Assembly: GCF_029433095.1 (NCBI RefSeq)
Contig: NZ_JARNTX010000002.1
Coordinates: 124,001 to 188,000 of the forward strand
Origin: Hymenobacter sp. YC55
Lineage (GTDB): Bacteria; Bacteroidota; Bacteroidia; Cytophagales; Hymenobacteraceae
Reading direction: 5' to 3'
DNA length: 64,000 bases
Of this stretch, positions 49,609 through 58,696 are shown piece by piece. Numbering within the stretch: position 1 is the stretch's first letter; each line of letters begins with the position of its first letter. Position numbers and translations under genes: made by a program. The notes below the pieces were generated by a model. The model was not told where the DNA came from. It did no database searches and was given only the letters and a program-made list of their open reading frames with translations.

Positions 49609-51111
49609 TTGGAAGCCCGAATACGTTCTATACTTGTAAGAGTATTTAATGACAAGGTATTGGACAAGCGAGATTTTGATGCGGTAGTTGTGGGCTCGGG
49701 CCCAAATGGGTTGGCGGCGGCTATCACGCTGCAACAGGCCGGCCTGTCGGTGCTGCTCGTGGAAGGCAAAGACACCATCGGGGGCGGAATGCGCACAGCG
49801 GAGCTTACGCTGCCAGGTTTCAAACATGACATTTGCTCGGCAATCCATCCGTTGGCGGCCGAGTCGCCATTCTTCAAAACCCTGCCGCTGGCTGACTACG
49901 GCTTGAAGTTGATCGACCCGCCCGTGGCTGCGGCTCATCCTTTTGATACCGGGCGGGCGGCCAAGCTGGTTACTTCCCTTTCTGAAACCGCCCGAGAATT
50001 GGGCATCGACGAGGCAGCTTACCGCCAACTGCTAGAGCCGGTGGTACGCGACTGGCCGAAACTAGCGCCGGCTATTCTGGGGCCGCTCCGCATTCCGCGG
50101 CATCCGTTTGCTATGGCGCGCTTTGGCCTCGATGCTATTAATTCAGCATCGGCGCTGGTTAAGCGGTTCCGCACGCCGGAGGCTCGGGGGCTGTGGGCGG
50201 GTATGGCGGCCCACTCTATTCAGCCATTGGGCAACGCTACCACGGCGGCCTTCGGGCTATTACTGCTGGCGGTAGGCCACTTGCGCGGGTGGCCACTTCC
50301 GCAGGGAGGTTCGCAAGCTATTGCCGATGCCATGACCTCGCACTTCAAATCGTTGGGTGGCACCGTTGAAACTGGCTTCTACGTGAAGTCATTGGAGCAA
50401 CTGCCTTCTGCCCGCGCGGTGTTGCTCGATGTGACGCCCCGGCAACTGCTCCAGATAGCCGGGCACAAGTTTTCGTCGCTGTACCGCTGGCAGTTAGAAC
50501 GATACCGCTACGGGATGGGCGTGTTCAAAATCGACTGGGCCCTCGATGGGCCGATACCCTTTACGGCGCCAGAATGCCGCGAGGCGGGTACGGTACATCT
50601 GGGTGGTTCTTTCGAAGAAATTGCCGCCTCCGAGCAGCAAACCAGCGACGGCCGGCACCCCGAGCGTCCCTTTATATTGCTGGCCCAACAAAGCCTGTTT
50701 GATCCAACCCGCGCCCCGGCTGGCAAGCACACCGCTTGGGCCTACTGCCACGTTCCCAACGGTTCGCGGGTGGACAGGACCGAGGTTATCGAGAAGCAGG
50801 TGGAGCGGTTTGCGCCCGGTTTCTGCGAGCGTATTCTGGCCCGGCACACCTTCGACACCGCTCAGATGGAGGACTACAACAGTAACTATATCGGCGGCGA
50901 CATCAACGGAGGCATTCAGAGCGTGACGCAGCTTTTCACCCGGCCCGCGCTCCGTGCTTCTCCCTACCGGACTTCCGCCAAAGGCATCTATCTGTGCTCT
51001 TCCTCCACACCTCCCGGCGGGGGCGTGCACGGTATGTGCGGCTACCACGCCGCCCGGCAGGCCTTGCAAGATGTGTTCAAGCAACCTGCGCCTCCACTTA
51101 ATAGCAATTGA
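49609..51111 (+). CDS. FAD-dependent oxidoreductase, PYROXD2/phytoene dehydrogenase-related
   Basis: The ORF encodes up to 500 residues. It has an N-terminal dinucleotide motif (DAVVVGSGPNGLAAAITLQ, then VEGKDTIGGGMRT) and a C-terminal flavin motif (YLCSSSTPPGGGVHGMCGYHAA), typical of COG1233 proteins. Sequence between them (LAAESPFF, PLPQGGSQAIADAM) resembles the PYROXD2-like branch, not CrtI/CrtD. No ATG lies near the N-terminus: the start is TTG at 49609 or TTG at 49660, 13 nt before the flavin motif begins. TATACTTG just upstream is a near -7 box. The substrate is unknown; it is separate from the carotenoid pair at 8.3-10.6 kb. Confidence 0.78.
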   Translation: MEARIRSILVRVFNDKVLDKRDFDAVVVGSGPNGLAAAITLQQAGLSVLLVEGKDTIGGGMRTAELTLPGFKHDICSAIHPLAAESPFFKTLPLADYGLKLIDPPVAAAHPFDTGRAAKLVTSLSETARELGIDEAAYRQLLEPVVRDWPKLAPAILGPLRIPRHPFAMARFGLDAINSASALVKRFRTPEARGLWAGMAAHSIQPLGNATTAAFGLLLLAVGHLRGWPLPQGGSQAIADAMTSHFKSLGGTVETGFYVKSLEQLPSARAVLLDVTPRQLLQIAGHKFSSLYRWQLERYRYGMGVFKIDWALDGPIPFTAPECREAGTVHLGGSFEEIAASEQQTSDGRHPERPFILLAQQSLFDPTRAPAGKHTAWAYCHVPNGSRVDRTEVIEKQVERFAPGFCERILARHTFDTAQMEDYNSNYIGGDINGGIQSVTQLFTRPALRASPYRTSAKGIYLCSSSTPPGGGVHGMCGYHAARQALQDVFKQPAPPLNSN

Positions 51112-51132
51112 GCTAGCTGACCTTTTCACGCT

Positions 51133-51230
51133 GTAGAGACGCTGCACTTCGCGTCGCGTCGTCCGCGCTGTTTGGTTTGCACGGGTAAACAACCTCAGCA
51201 ACGAGGAGACGCGAAGTGTCGCGTCTCTAC
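51133..51230. repeat. Palindromic repeat, family E (GTAGAGACGC type)
   Basis: Arms 51133-51157 (GTAGAGACGCTGCACTTCGC...) and 51206-51230 (ending GCGTCTCTAC) are inverted with two mismatches over 25 nt. The ~48-nt spacer has no ORF. It follows the oxidoreductase gene by 22 nt. Confidence 0.75.
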
Positions 51231-51420
51231 AACGTTCAGGAGCTTTAACTATTTGGCGTACAGGAGCAGTAGCGCGGGTTTCGTGAAACTGCTTATGGCG
51301 TTCCTATATAGAACACCAAGAACTACTCTGCATCGGGTGGGTGGCTTAGCTTGTCTTAGCTAAAGCTTAACCTTACGCACCAACTTGGCCGTTTGCCAAG
51401 TTCCGCCGTACTTGTTGCCT

Positions 51421-52800
51421 ATGCTCTTCTATACTGTCATGAAGCCCCTGGTGCAGGTGGCCTTGCGCGTGTTTTTTCGTCGGTTCGAGATTAGGCACCG
51501 GGACCGGTTGCAGACGCCGGGGCCGCTGCTCATGGTCAGCAACCACCCCAATACGCTCATGGACCCGCTGGTAGTAGCCGCCAATCGGCGCGAGCCTATT
51601 TCCTTTCTAGCCAAGAGCACCTTCTTCAAGAACCCAATCACAAGGGCCATCCTCACGTCGGGCAACTCGATTCCTATCTACCGTCGGCAGGATGTCGAAA
51701 CCGAGGGTGCCCCCGTCACCAACGAGCAGATGGCGGCTCAGAACGAAGCCACCTTCGGCAAGTGCTACGACTACCTGGGCAAGGGCGGCACGGTCATGAT
51801 CTTCCCCGAAGGCACCAGCGTGAGTGAACGGCGTCTGCGGCCCCTTAAAACTGGGGCAGCCCGCATTGCGCTCGGGGCCGAAGCACGGCACGATTTCAAG
51901 CTTGGGCTACGGCTATTGCCGGTGGGTATCAACTACTTCGATCCGCAGCACTTTCGTTCCGATGTGCTTATCAACGTGGCCCCGCCCATCCGCGTAGCCG
52001 ACTACGCCGAAGCTTACCGCCAAGACCCCCTGGCCGCGGCCGACCAACTCACCGAAGACTTCCGCCGCCACTTAGAGCAGCGCCTCGTTATCACGCGCGA
52101 CGCGGCCGAGGACGAGCTGGTGCAGCAGCTAGAGCGCACCTTCACCGGCCACCTCATCGAAGACGACCCCCGCACCCTCTACGACAACTTCCAGCTTAGC
52201 CGCACGCTGCTGCAAGCCGTAACCTACTTCGACCAGCACGACCCCGGCCGCCTAACTGAAGCGCGGGCCCACCTACAGGCGTACTTAAGTGAGCTAAAGC
52301 GCCTCGGCCTCACCGACGACGCGCTGGAGTCGGAGCGGAAAGGACGGACGCGGGGGGAACGGGCATTGCGGGCGGTGGTGAAGCTCGCGCTAGGGTTGCC
52401 GGTGTATTTGTATGGCGCCGTAAACAACTACCTCCCGTACAAGCTGCCATCGGTGGTGGCCAAACGGGCTACCAAAGAAGTGGAGTTTGTGGCGCCTATT
52501 ATGCTGGTAGTGGGCATGATAACCTTTAGTGTGGGTTACGTCGTTCAGGTTGCGCTGGTCCATCACTTCACGCAGGATTGGCGCTGGACCACACTCTACG
52601 CCATAAGCTTACCTCTGACGGGCTTCTATGCCCTCTCGTACTGGAATCAGCTGGCTAGCCGTGTGCGCCGGGTGCGGGCGTTGCGCCTGTTCCGTCAGCA
52701 GCGGCCCCTGATGGAAAACCTGCTCCGGCAGCGCGCCACCATTTTACGGCTGCTGTCCGAGGCAAGAGAAAAGTATCTGGCCAGAACAGTGAAGGAGTAA
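51421..52800 (+). CDS. Lysophospholipid / glycerol-3-phosphate acyltransferase (PlsC superfamily)
   Basis: From the ATG at 51421 the protein is 459 residues. Motif I is VSNHPNTLMDPLV (His42, Asp48; HX5D spacing as in yeast Gat1-type acyltransferases rather than the HX4D of PlsC). It is followed by FLAKSTFFKN, SIPIYRR, and IFPEGTSVSERRLRPLKTGAARIA (motif III). A long central helical domain is followed by two to three TM segments (for example APIMLVVGMITFSVGYVVQVALV) and a basic C-tail. It should acylate a glycerolipid precursor in the inner membrane. The open frame upstream to 51385 lacks family residues. Confidence 0.85.
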   Translation: MLFYTVMKPLVQVALRVFFRRFEIRHRDRLQTPGPLLMVSNHPNTLMDPLVVAANRREPISFLAKSTFFKNPITRAILTSGNSIPIYRRQDVETEGAPVTNEQMAAQNEATFGKCYDYLGKGGTVMIFPEGTSVSERRLRPLKTGAARIALGAEARHDFKLGLRLLPVGINYFDPQHFRSDVLINVAPPIRVADYAEAYRQDPLAAADQLTEDFRRHLEQRLVITRDAAEDELVQQLERTFTGHLIEDDPRTLYDNFQLSRTLLQAVTYFDQHDPGRLTEARAHLQAYLSELKRLGLTDDALESERKGRTRGERALRAVVKLALGLPVYLYGAVNNYLPYKLPSVVAKRATKEVEFVAPIMLVVGMITFSVGYVVQVALVHHFTQDWRWTTLYAISLPLTGFYALSYWNQLASRVRRVRALRLFRQQRPLMENLLRQRATILRLLSEAREKYLARTVKE

Positions 52801-52858
52801 TGTGTGCCGTTGCCAAGCCGAAGGTTGTGTCAACACTCCTACGCCGTCAGCTTGCCAC

Positions 52859-53473
52859 TCACCAACTAGCTTTCGAGCCGAAGCCTAGCGTAAGCAGCTC
52901 GGTGAAAGATGGCGCACCTTTGTTGGGCAGTCGGCTCAGCAAGTACAAGTCGTTGGTGCCAAACTCGGTGTAGGCCGACACCCGCGGCGGGCTCGGATGA
53001 ACAAGAGTCGGGTTGCCGGCGTAGGTGAGGCGCGGTGCTACGAAAATGCCAGTGCGAACCTTGGTAGAAAACCAGTAGTAGCCTCGCTGATAGACTTTTG
53101 TGTCGCGGCTGTCGCGCATGGTGGCGCCGGTTGTGTAATTGACGTAGCCACCGACCCCAGCACTTGCGCGCCAATGTTGGCCAAAGGTTGGCCTGACTGG
53201 CAGGTAGGTAGTCTTGAATGTGAAGATGGTAAGAGGCTGCCCGCTAAGCCTACCCGGTACGCGGCCCAGCAGCAGCTCGGGTTCCAGCTTCTGATGTGCT
53301 AGCTGCACTCCGCCCCCAATAGCCACCAAGCCAGCCCCGCCGCCCATCTGTAACGTCAGAAAGAAGGGCGCCTTTCCTGCCGACGGTACATCCTGTTGGG
53401 CGTGCGCTACATGGGTGGCAAGTAAGCCAACTACTAAGGCCAAGCAAAGAGGATTCCGCGCGGAAAGAGGCAT
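52859..53473 (-). CDS. Outer-membrane-type protein, paralogue 1
   Basis: This 204-residue protein has a signal peptide (VVGLLATHVAHAQQ) and a beta-rich, Gly/Tyr-rich body. It shares a distinctive stretch with the next gene: GYYWFSTKVRTG here and GYYWFSTDTRIG there, then VSAYTEFGTNDLYLLS versus ISAYYELGSNDLYLVS. The C-terminus (LLTLGFGSKASW) ends in Trp, like outer-membrane barrel proteins. The function is unknown. Confidence 0.7.
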   Translation of the reverse strand: MPLSARNPLCLALVVGLLATHVAHAQQDVPSAGKAPFFLTLQMGGGAGLVAIGGGVQLAHQKLEPELLLGRVPGRLSGQPLTIFTFKTTYLPVRPTFGQHWRASAGVGGYVNYTTGATMRDSRDTKVYQRGYYWFSTKVRTGIFVAPRLTYAGNPTLVHPSPPRVSAYTEFGTNDLYLLSRLPNKGAPSFTELLTLGFGSKASW

Positions 53474-53506
53474 ACGCTCCGAGAACTGAGGCTAGAGAAA
53501 CGAATA

Positions 53507-54130
53507 CTAGAAATCCATCTTCAGCCCTAGTCCTAACGTGAGGACATCCGCCGGGCTTAACGATTTCCGGTTGGCGTTGCTGAACAAGCTAACCAAGTAC
53601 AAGTCGTTGGAACCTAGCTCATAGTAAGCGGAAATACGGCGCTGTCGGTCAGTAGGCGTTGCCGTAGGGCGCAAATACGAGAGACGGCCGCCGAGCAGGG
53701 GCCCGATGCGAGTGTCCGTCGAAAACCAATAGTACCCTTTGGTGTACTGGCCTTTCACTTCGTCGTTGATGGTGCCGTGGGTGTAGCTCCCGTAAATCCC
53801 GATGGTGAGGGGGCGGAGCACAAACTTGTCGCTCAGCGGCACGGTGTAGGGCGTGTAGAGCAGCTTGGCCGTGGCAATGGAAAGGGTAGAGCCTGCGTGC
53901 TTTTCGGGCACGTACCCTACCAGGATATCCGCTTCCAGCCGGTCGCGCAGCGTGGTGTAGCCCACGCCCGCTGCTATTAACCCCATACCGCCAGCTGTTT
54001 GCACCTGCACATGGTTAGGCCGGTACCAAGGTCGTGCCTCAACAGCTTGTGCAACAGGTGCCGTAGCCGAAACCTGACCAATCGCCGGGGTTGCTGCACT
54101 CAGCAGCAGCAAAGTAAGGAACTGGCGCAT
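53507..54130 (-). CDS. Outer-membrane-type protein, paralogue 2, coupled to a metallophosphoesterase
   Basis: From the ATG at 54128-54130 the protein is 207 residues with a signal peptide (MRQFLTLLLLSAATPAIGQ). It is clearly paralogous to the next gene downstream (GYYWFST..., SAYYELGSNDLYL, LTLGLGLKMDF with a terminal Phe). Its ATG overlaps the TAA of the metallophosphoesterase gene (TAATG), so the two are translationally coupled. The upstream extension to 54184 overlaps that gene's coding end. The function is unknown; a small barrel is the best guess. Confidence 0.72.
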   Translation of the reverse strand: MRQFLTLLLLSAATPAIGQVSATAPVAQAVEARPWYRPNHVQVQTAGGMGLIAAGVGYTTLRDRLEADILVGYVPEKHAGSTLSIATAKLLYTPYTVPLSDKFVLRPLTIGIYGSYTHGTINDEVKGQYTKGYYWFSTDTRIGPLLGGRLSYLRPTATPTDRQRRISAYYELGSNDLYLVSLFSNANRKSLSPADVLTLGLGLKMDF

Positions 54131-54969
54131 TAGAAGTGGACGGTTTTTAGGCGGTACTTCGGCTGGTCGTTGGCATCGTTCCAAACCGTCAGAATGATGT
54201 ATTGGTCTCGCTCGAAGGAAGCGGAATTGATGTAAGTCACGCCGTCATTGAACGTCTCGCCAATTCGGAACGAGTGCCGGTGACCATTCAACTCAAACAG
54301 CAGCTTGGGTGCCGTGGCCAAGGCGTTGGTATAGGCCGGAGTTAGCCGCGAATCGAAGTCGCCGTCATCTGGCGGTACGTGCGACATCACGACTTGTCGT
54401 TTGGCACCTTGCAGGTTGCTTACTTGCTGCTGCAGCCACGGCACATCGGGAATCTTGCCATTGAAGTTGTACTCGCGGCTGTTGGTGTCGATGAAGGTGA
54501 ACTTGGTGTCGCCGTATATAAACGAATAGTTCAGCGGGCCAAAGATGTGCTGGTAGGCTTCCCGGCCGTTGCCTACCTGATCGTGGTTGCCAATAACGGT
54601 GAGGTAGGGAATGTTGAGCTTGCTGAGCCGTTCGTCTATCCAGCGCATTTCCCGCGCCAGCCCAAAGTCCGATATGTCGCCCGCAATAACCATCAACGAC
54701 AAGCCACGCTGCTGATTCACGCTCTTTACCAGTTTTTCAGCGTGGTCGTAGAAGCGTTGCGAGTCGCCCGAGAACACAAAGCGCAACGTGTCGCCGGGCG
54801 GCAGCGGGTTGGCCGCGAGGCGCGCCAAGTGCTTGGCCGTTAGATCGGTCTGGTCTTTCGACCCATTGTAAGCGTTGGGACTGAATTCTAAAATCTCGCA
54901 GCCACCAAGCAGTGTCAACGCCGCCGCGCAGCTCAGAGCGCGCAGTCGGAACGAAGTAGAAAAAGACAT
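54130..54969 (-). CDS. Calcineurin-like metallophosphoesterase lipoprotein
   Basis: This 279-residue protein has a lipoprotein signal peptide (LALTLLGGC-type lipobox, Cys24; read as AAALTLLGGC). All five metallophosphoesterase motifs are present: FSGDSQRFYDH (a D-x-H variant), IAGDISDFG, VIGNHDQVGNG, MSHVPPDD and ELNGHRHSF. These coordinate two metal ions for phosphate ester hydrolysis at the outer or inner membrane. It heads a three-gene minus-strand group with the two barrel-like paralogues. Confidence 0.88.
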   Translation of the reverse strand: MSFSTSFRLRALSCAAALTLLGGCEILEFSPNAYNGSKDQTDLTAKHLARLAANPLPPGDTLRFVFSGDSQRFYDHAEKLVKSVNQQRGLSLMVIAGDISDFGLAREMRWIDERLSKLNIPYLTVIGNHDQVGNGREAYQHIFGPLNYSFIYGDTKFTFIDTNSREYNFNGKIPDVPWLQQQVSNLQGAKRQVVMSHVPPDDGDFDSRLTPAYTNALATAPKLLFELNGHRHSFRIGETFNDGVTYINSASFERDQYIILTVWNDANDQPKYRLKTVHF

Positions 54970-55299
54970 AATAGAGGCACTAGATCAGCAAATGGCGCCC
55001 TACACTTGCCAGGGCGCTGCTTACATACCTACTGAGGTGCTTTAGTGTTTTCGCTACGAAGCTGCTCCCATTCGCTTGCGGCAAGGTTTTTACGTCCTCG
55101 TTTCCATCGAAAACGCGGCAGCAGGTTACTACACAGCCAAAAAACCAAGTATTAGGGAAGCCTAATTTTTTTCGCGTTTCCAGTAAATTAAATCAGGGAA
55201 TAATTCAGCTATTACTCCCTGACTTACTTTCTCTCTTCTATTTTGTCTTTCGTGTGGTCTTATTGTTCAGCCCGAGGGCCTCTCATTACTTGCAGTGCG
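54970..55299. other. Intergenic region
   Basis: About 330 bp upstream of the metallophosphoesterase gene and downstream of the minus-strand reductase gene. I see no gene or clear regulatory element beyond AT-rich tracts. Confidence 0.4.
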
Positions 55300-56955
55300 T
55301 TATTCGTCTAGGTACTGGTGCACAAATTTGATGGCCATAGAACCTTCGCCAACGGCGGAGGCTACGCGAGCCATGGCGCCGGCTCGGCTGTCGCCGGCAG
55401 AAAACACGCCGGGTACGCAGGTTTCCAGTAAGTAAGGTTCGCGGTTATGCTTCCAGGAGGTAGCATAGCGGGGGTCAGTCACTAAGTCGCGGCCGGTAAG
55501 CACGAAGCCTTTGTTGTCGCAGATAACGGTGCTGCACACCCATTCGGTGCTGGGTTTGGCGCCAATGAACACAAACAGAGCCCGCGCGGGCCGCTTCACA
55601 AATTCGCCTTTGGTTTTCAAGACCACTTCTTCGAGATGATCCTTGCCGCAGACTTCCGCTACTTCAGTGAAAGGCAGAATCTCGATGTTGGGCGTGTTGC
55701 CAATCTGCTCGATCAGGTACGCCGACATAGAAGCCGCCAACGACGCGCCCCGAATAACAATGTACACCTGGCGCGCATAAGTAGCCAGATACATAGCCGC
55801 TTGCCCTGCCGAGTTGCCACCTCCCACGATGTACACATCCTGTTGGTCGCAGGAACGCGCCTCGGTGCGGGCCGCTCCGTAGTAAACGCCGGCGCCGCTT
55901 AGGCGGTCCATGCCCGGCACGTCGAGGGTGCGGTAGCTAACGCCCGTGGTTAGCACCACGGCGCGGGTGCGCACCTTGCTGCCGTCGGTAAGGGTCAGAA
56001 CCTTGTAGCCGTCTTGCACGCAGAGGTCTACCACTTCCTGGGGAGCCAGAATTTCGGCGCCAAGACGCACCGCCTGGGCCCAGGCGCGGTGAGCCAGTTC
56101 GGCACCGCTCAGGCCCGTTGGGAAGCCGAGGTAATTTTCAATGCGGGAGCTGGTGCCTGCCTGACCGCCAAAGGTTTGTCGCTCGATTATCAGCGTCTTG
56201 AGTCCTTCTGAGGCCCCATACACGGCCGCAGCCAAACCCGACGGACCGGCCCCAATAACCACCACATCGTACAGCTCCTGCTTGGCCGTAACGGTAAGTC
56301 CCATGCGCTGCGCCAGGTCGGTTTTAGACGGACGGGGTATCACGGTACCATCTTCGAAAATAACCAGGGGCAGGTCGGCGGCGGTGAAGCCTTTGGCCGT
56401 TAGCAGCTCCTGGGCTTCGGCGTTGGTTTCGAAATCCAGCCACTGGAAACCTACCATGTAGCCGGTTAGAAAGTCCTTGATTTCGTGTGACAGCGGCGAC
56501 CATTGAAACCCGATGAGCCGTAACCCGCTGTACTTCGGCGAATACTCGCTTTGCCAGGCCGCCAACAAATCGTGCAGCGTAGGATAGAGCAGCTGCTGGG
56601 GCGGGTCCCAGGGCTTCATTAGGTAATGGTCGAGGCGGGCGTTGTTGATGGCCCGGATAGCGGCCTCGGTATCGGCATAGGCTGTGAGCAGCACCCGCTT
56701 AGCATCAGGATAAATAGTGCGCGCTTCCGACAGCAATTCCACCCCTTCCATGCCGGGCATCCGCTGGTCGGCCAGGATCAGCGCGAGCGGCTCTTCCCGG
56801 GCCCGTAGTTCGCGCATGGTTTCCAGTGCTTCCCGGCCCGAGCCGGCCCGCAGTACACGGTAGTCGCGCCGAAATTCGCTGCGTAAGTCTCGGTCAACGG
56901 CATTCAGCACCTGTGCATCGTCGTCGACGGCGAGAATAATAGGTTTCTTATTCAT
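55300..56955 (-). CDS. Response regulator fused to a thioredoxin-reductase-like FAD enzyme without CxxC
   Basis: This 551-residue fusion begins with a receiver domain (about 1-125; VDDD at 10-13, phospho-acceptor Asp63 in LADQRMPGMEG, Thr91, Lys114). A thioredoxin/glutaredoxin-like domain without Cys motif follows (about 140-220; FQWSPLSHEIKDFL). Then comes a TrxR-type FAD/NAD(P) domain (about 225-551: VVIGAGPSGLAAAVYGASEG, ERQTFGGQAGTSSRIENY, VYIVGGGNSAGQAAMYLA, FSAGDSRAGAMARVASAVGEG). Where TrxR has CATC this protein reads YYGAARTEA, so it cannot do the usual dithiol exchange. It lies downstream of a cNMP-binding histidine kinase, its likely partner. Confidence 0.88.
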   Translation of the reverse strand: MNKKPIILAVDDDAQVLNAVDRDLRSEFRRDYRVLRAGSGREALETMRELRAREEPLALILADQRMPGMEGVELLSEARTIYPDAKRVLLTAYADTEAAIRAINNARLDHYLMKPWDPPQQLLYPTLHDLLAAWQSEYSPKYSGLRLIGFQWSPLSHEIKDFLTGYMVGFQWLDFETNAEAQELLTAKGFTAADLPLVIFEDGTVIPRPSKTDLAQRMGLTVTAKQELYDVVVIGAGPSGLAAAVYGASEGLKTLIIERQTFGGQAGTSSRIENYLGFPTGLSGAELAHRAWAQAVRLGAEILAPQEVVDLCVQDGYKVLTLTDGSKVRTRAVVLTTGVSYRTLDVPGMDRLSGAGVYYGAARTEARSCDQQDVYIVGGGNSAGQAAMYLATYARQVYIVIRGASLAASMSAYLIEQIGNTPNIEILPFTEVAEVCGKDHLEEVVLKTKGEFVKRPARALFVFIGAKPSTEWVCSTVICDNKGFVLTGRDLVTDPRYATSWKHNREPYLLETCVPGVFSAGDSRAGAMARVASAVGEGSMAIKFVHQYLDE

Positions 56956-57201
56956 GAGTTAAAAGTATCTGCGATGAGTAACTGCATAAGGAGTAAAGCT
57001 CCTTACCGTATTGGCTGAGCACTCGCTGGTCGACTGAGACAGATCAAGAGAATTTGTGCCTCTAGCGGTAGCCATGCGTCGGAAATAGATAGCAAAATAG
57101 CTCGCGAATGGCGATTAACTATATATAGTCAAGAACTATCTAATAATAAGATAACCTACAACGCCATTTAAGTCAACTTGCCTCGTCTAGTTGCGTCACC
57201 A

Positions 57202-58638
57202 TTACTCCGATATGCCCACTGGCAACCAAACGCAAAACTCCGTGTGGTTGGGTTCGGAGCGGACTTCCAGCTTGCCGCCGTGGTTTTCCACAATGCGCAA
57301 GGCAATATCGAGGCCGAGGCCAGTGCCTTCGCCGGCGGGTTTGGTGGTGAAGAACGGGTCCAGAATGCGGGGCAGAATATCAGCGGGAATGCCCGGTCCG
57401 TTGTCAATGACAAACACTTGGATGTTCTCTCCTTCAAGCCGGGTGCGCAACGTGATTTCGCCCCCCGGAGGTAAGGCATCAATAGCGTTGTCGAGCAAAT
57501 TAGTCCACACTTGATTGAGGCTGCTGACTTGTCCGCTCACCAGCGGCAACTCCGGAGCGTAGTCCCGCACAAGGCGGATGTTTTTCTCGCGCATTTGGTA
57601 AGTCAGCATGTTGATGGTGCTTTCCAGGCTCGCATGCACGTCGAGAGGAGCAAAGCCACCGGCGCGGTCCATGTGGGAGTAGGTTTTCACGTTGCTGACT
57701 AACGTGCTGATGCGCCCGCCGGCTTCCTGCACATCCTGAATGAGCCGCAGCATAGTAAGTTGGGTGGAGAGCCAGGTAAGAGCGGGGGCGCGGGCCAGAG
57801 CGGGTAGGGCCGCCGTGGCCGCTTCGAGCTGTGCTGGGGTTAAGCCTGCGTCCAGCAAACCGGTAGCCAATGAGTAAGAATCGTTTACTTCCTGGGTTTC
57901 CAGCCAATCAATCAACTCGTCTTCGCGGTCGGCGCGGGCCAGTCCTGAGAGTGGCGGCCCGGCGGGTGGCGGGGTGGCAGCCAGCGCCGTAAGGGTTGCC
58001 AGCGCAGCCGGCTCCGGGCAATGGCACACCAAGTCGCCGAATTGCATGGGCGCTTCGTGCAAACGACTCGCTAAAGCTTCCGCTGCCCGCACAATAGCCG
58101 CCGCCGGGTTGTTCAACTCGTGCGCCAAGCCCGCCGACAGCTTGCCCAGGGCCCGCAGCTTTTCATCGCGCTCCTGCCCCCGGGCTTCGTTGCGGGCCCG
58201 GTCGCTCATCAAACCTACCAGCCGTTGCACTAGCTCCGGGCTCACGCGCTCTAGTTCCGGAAACAGATTACGGTGCAGCGCAAACACGGTGGTAGGCCCC
58301 ACCGCCACGCTCAAGCCCTTAATGGTTTGCAACCGCGAGTAGGGTAGCACCCCGCTTACTTGGCCTGCTTCCACCCGAAAAATCGGCTCCCGGTTGCCGT
58401 TGCGTAGCGCATAGAACTGTATGCCGCCGGCCAGCAAGGCCACCATGTATTCGGCGGGGTCGCCGGGCTGCTGAATGCTTTGGCCGGCTGCGTAGTCCCG
58501 CCGCTCGCCGTGCGCAATCAGCCATTCCAGCGTTTCAAGCGGCAAATCGGCTAGCAGCGGTATAACGGAGAAGTCGGCAACAGTTAGGGTGGAAGCCTGA
58601 ACGGAAGAGGGGCTGGAAGTAACAGAAGGATTTGCCAT
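57202..58638 (-). CDS. Histidine kinase with N-terminal cyclic-nucleotide-binding domain
   Basis: From the ATG at 58636-58638 the protein is 478 residues. A Crp/cNMP-binding-like domain is at the N-terminus (about 15-140; FSVIPLLADLPLETLEWL, ERRDYAAGQSIQQPGD). A dimerisation helix follows with the H-box LGKLSAGLAHELNNPAAAI (His173), a long insertion, and the ATPase domain with the N-box NLLDNAIDAL, DNGPGIP and FFTTKPAGEGTGLGLD. It is soluble and would phosphorylate the receiver of the fused reductase encoded next. The extended frame to 58782 includes a promoter-like TACCTTTA box at 58689-58696, so the shorter start is preferred. Confidence 0.88.
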   Translation of the reverse strand: MANPSVTSSPSSVQASTLTVADFSVIPLLADLPLETLEWLIAHGERRDYAAGQSIQQPGDPAEYMVALLAGGIQFYALRNGNREPIFRVEAGQVSGVLPYSRLQTIKGLSVAVGPTTVFALHRNLFPELERVSPELVQRLVGLMSDRARNEARGQERDEKLRALGKLSAGLAHELNNPAAAIVRAAEALASRLHEAPMQFGDLVCHCPEPAALATLTALAATPPPAGPPLSGLARADREDELIDWLETQEVNDSYSLATGLLDAGLTPAQLEAATAALPALARAPALTWLSTQLTMLRLIQDVQEAGGRISTLVSNVKTYSHMDRAGGFAPLDVHASLESTINMLTYQMREKNIRLVRDYAPELPLVSGQVSSLNQVWTNLLDNAIDALPPGGEITLRTRLEGENIQVFVIDNGPGIPADILPRILDPFFTTKPAGEGTGLGLDIALRIVENHGGKLEVRSEPNHTEFCVWLPVGISE

Positions 58639-58688
58639 GCCAAGTGGTGCCGAAGCGTTATGAGTAAGATGGTACTGGTCTTTGCTAC

Positions 58689-58696
58689 TAAAGGTA
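58689..58696 (-). promoter_or_regulatory. -7-like box (TACCTTTA) for the histidine kinase gene
   Basis: It differs from TAnnTTTG at the last base. It lies about 50 nt upstream of the ATG at 58638 and inside the longer open frame, supporting the shorter coding start. Confidence 0.4.
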
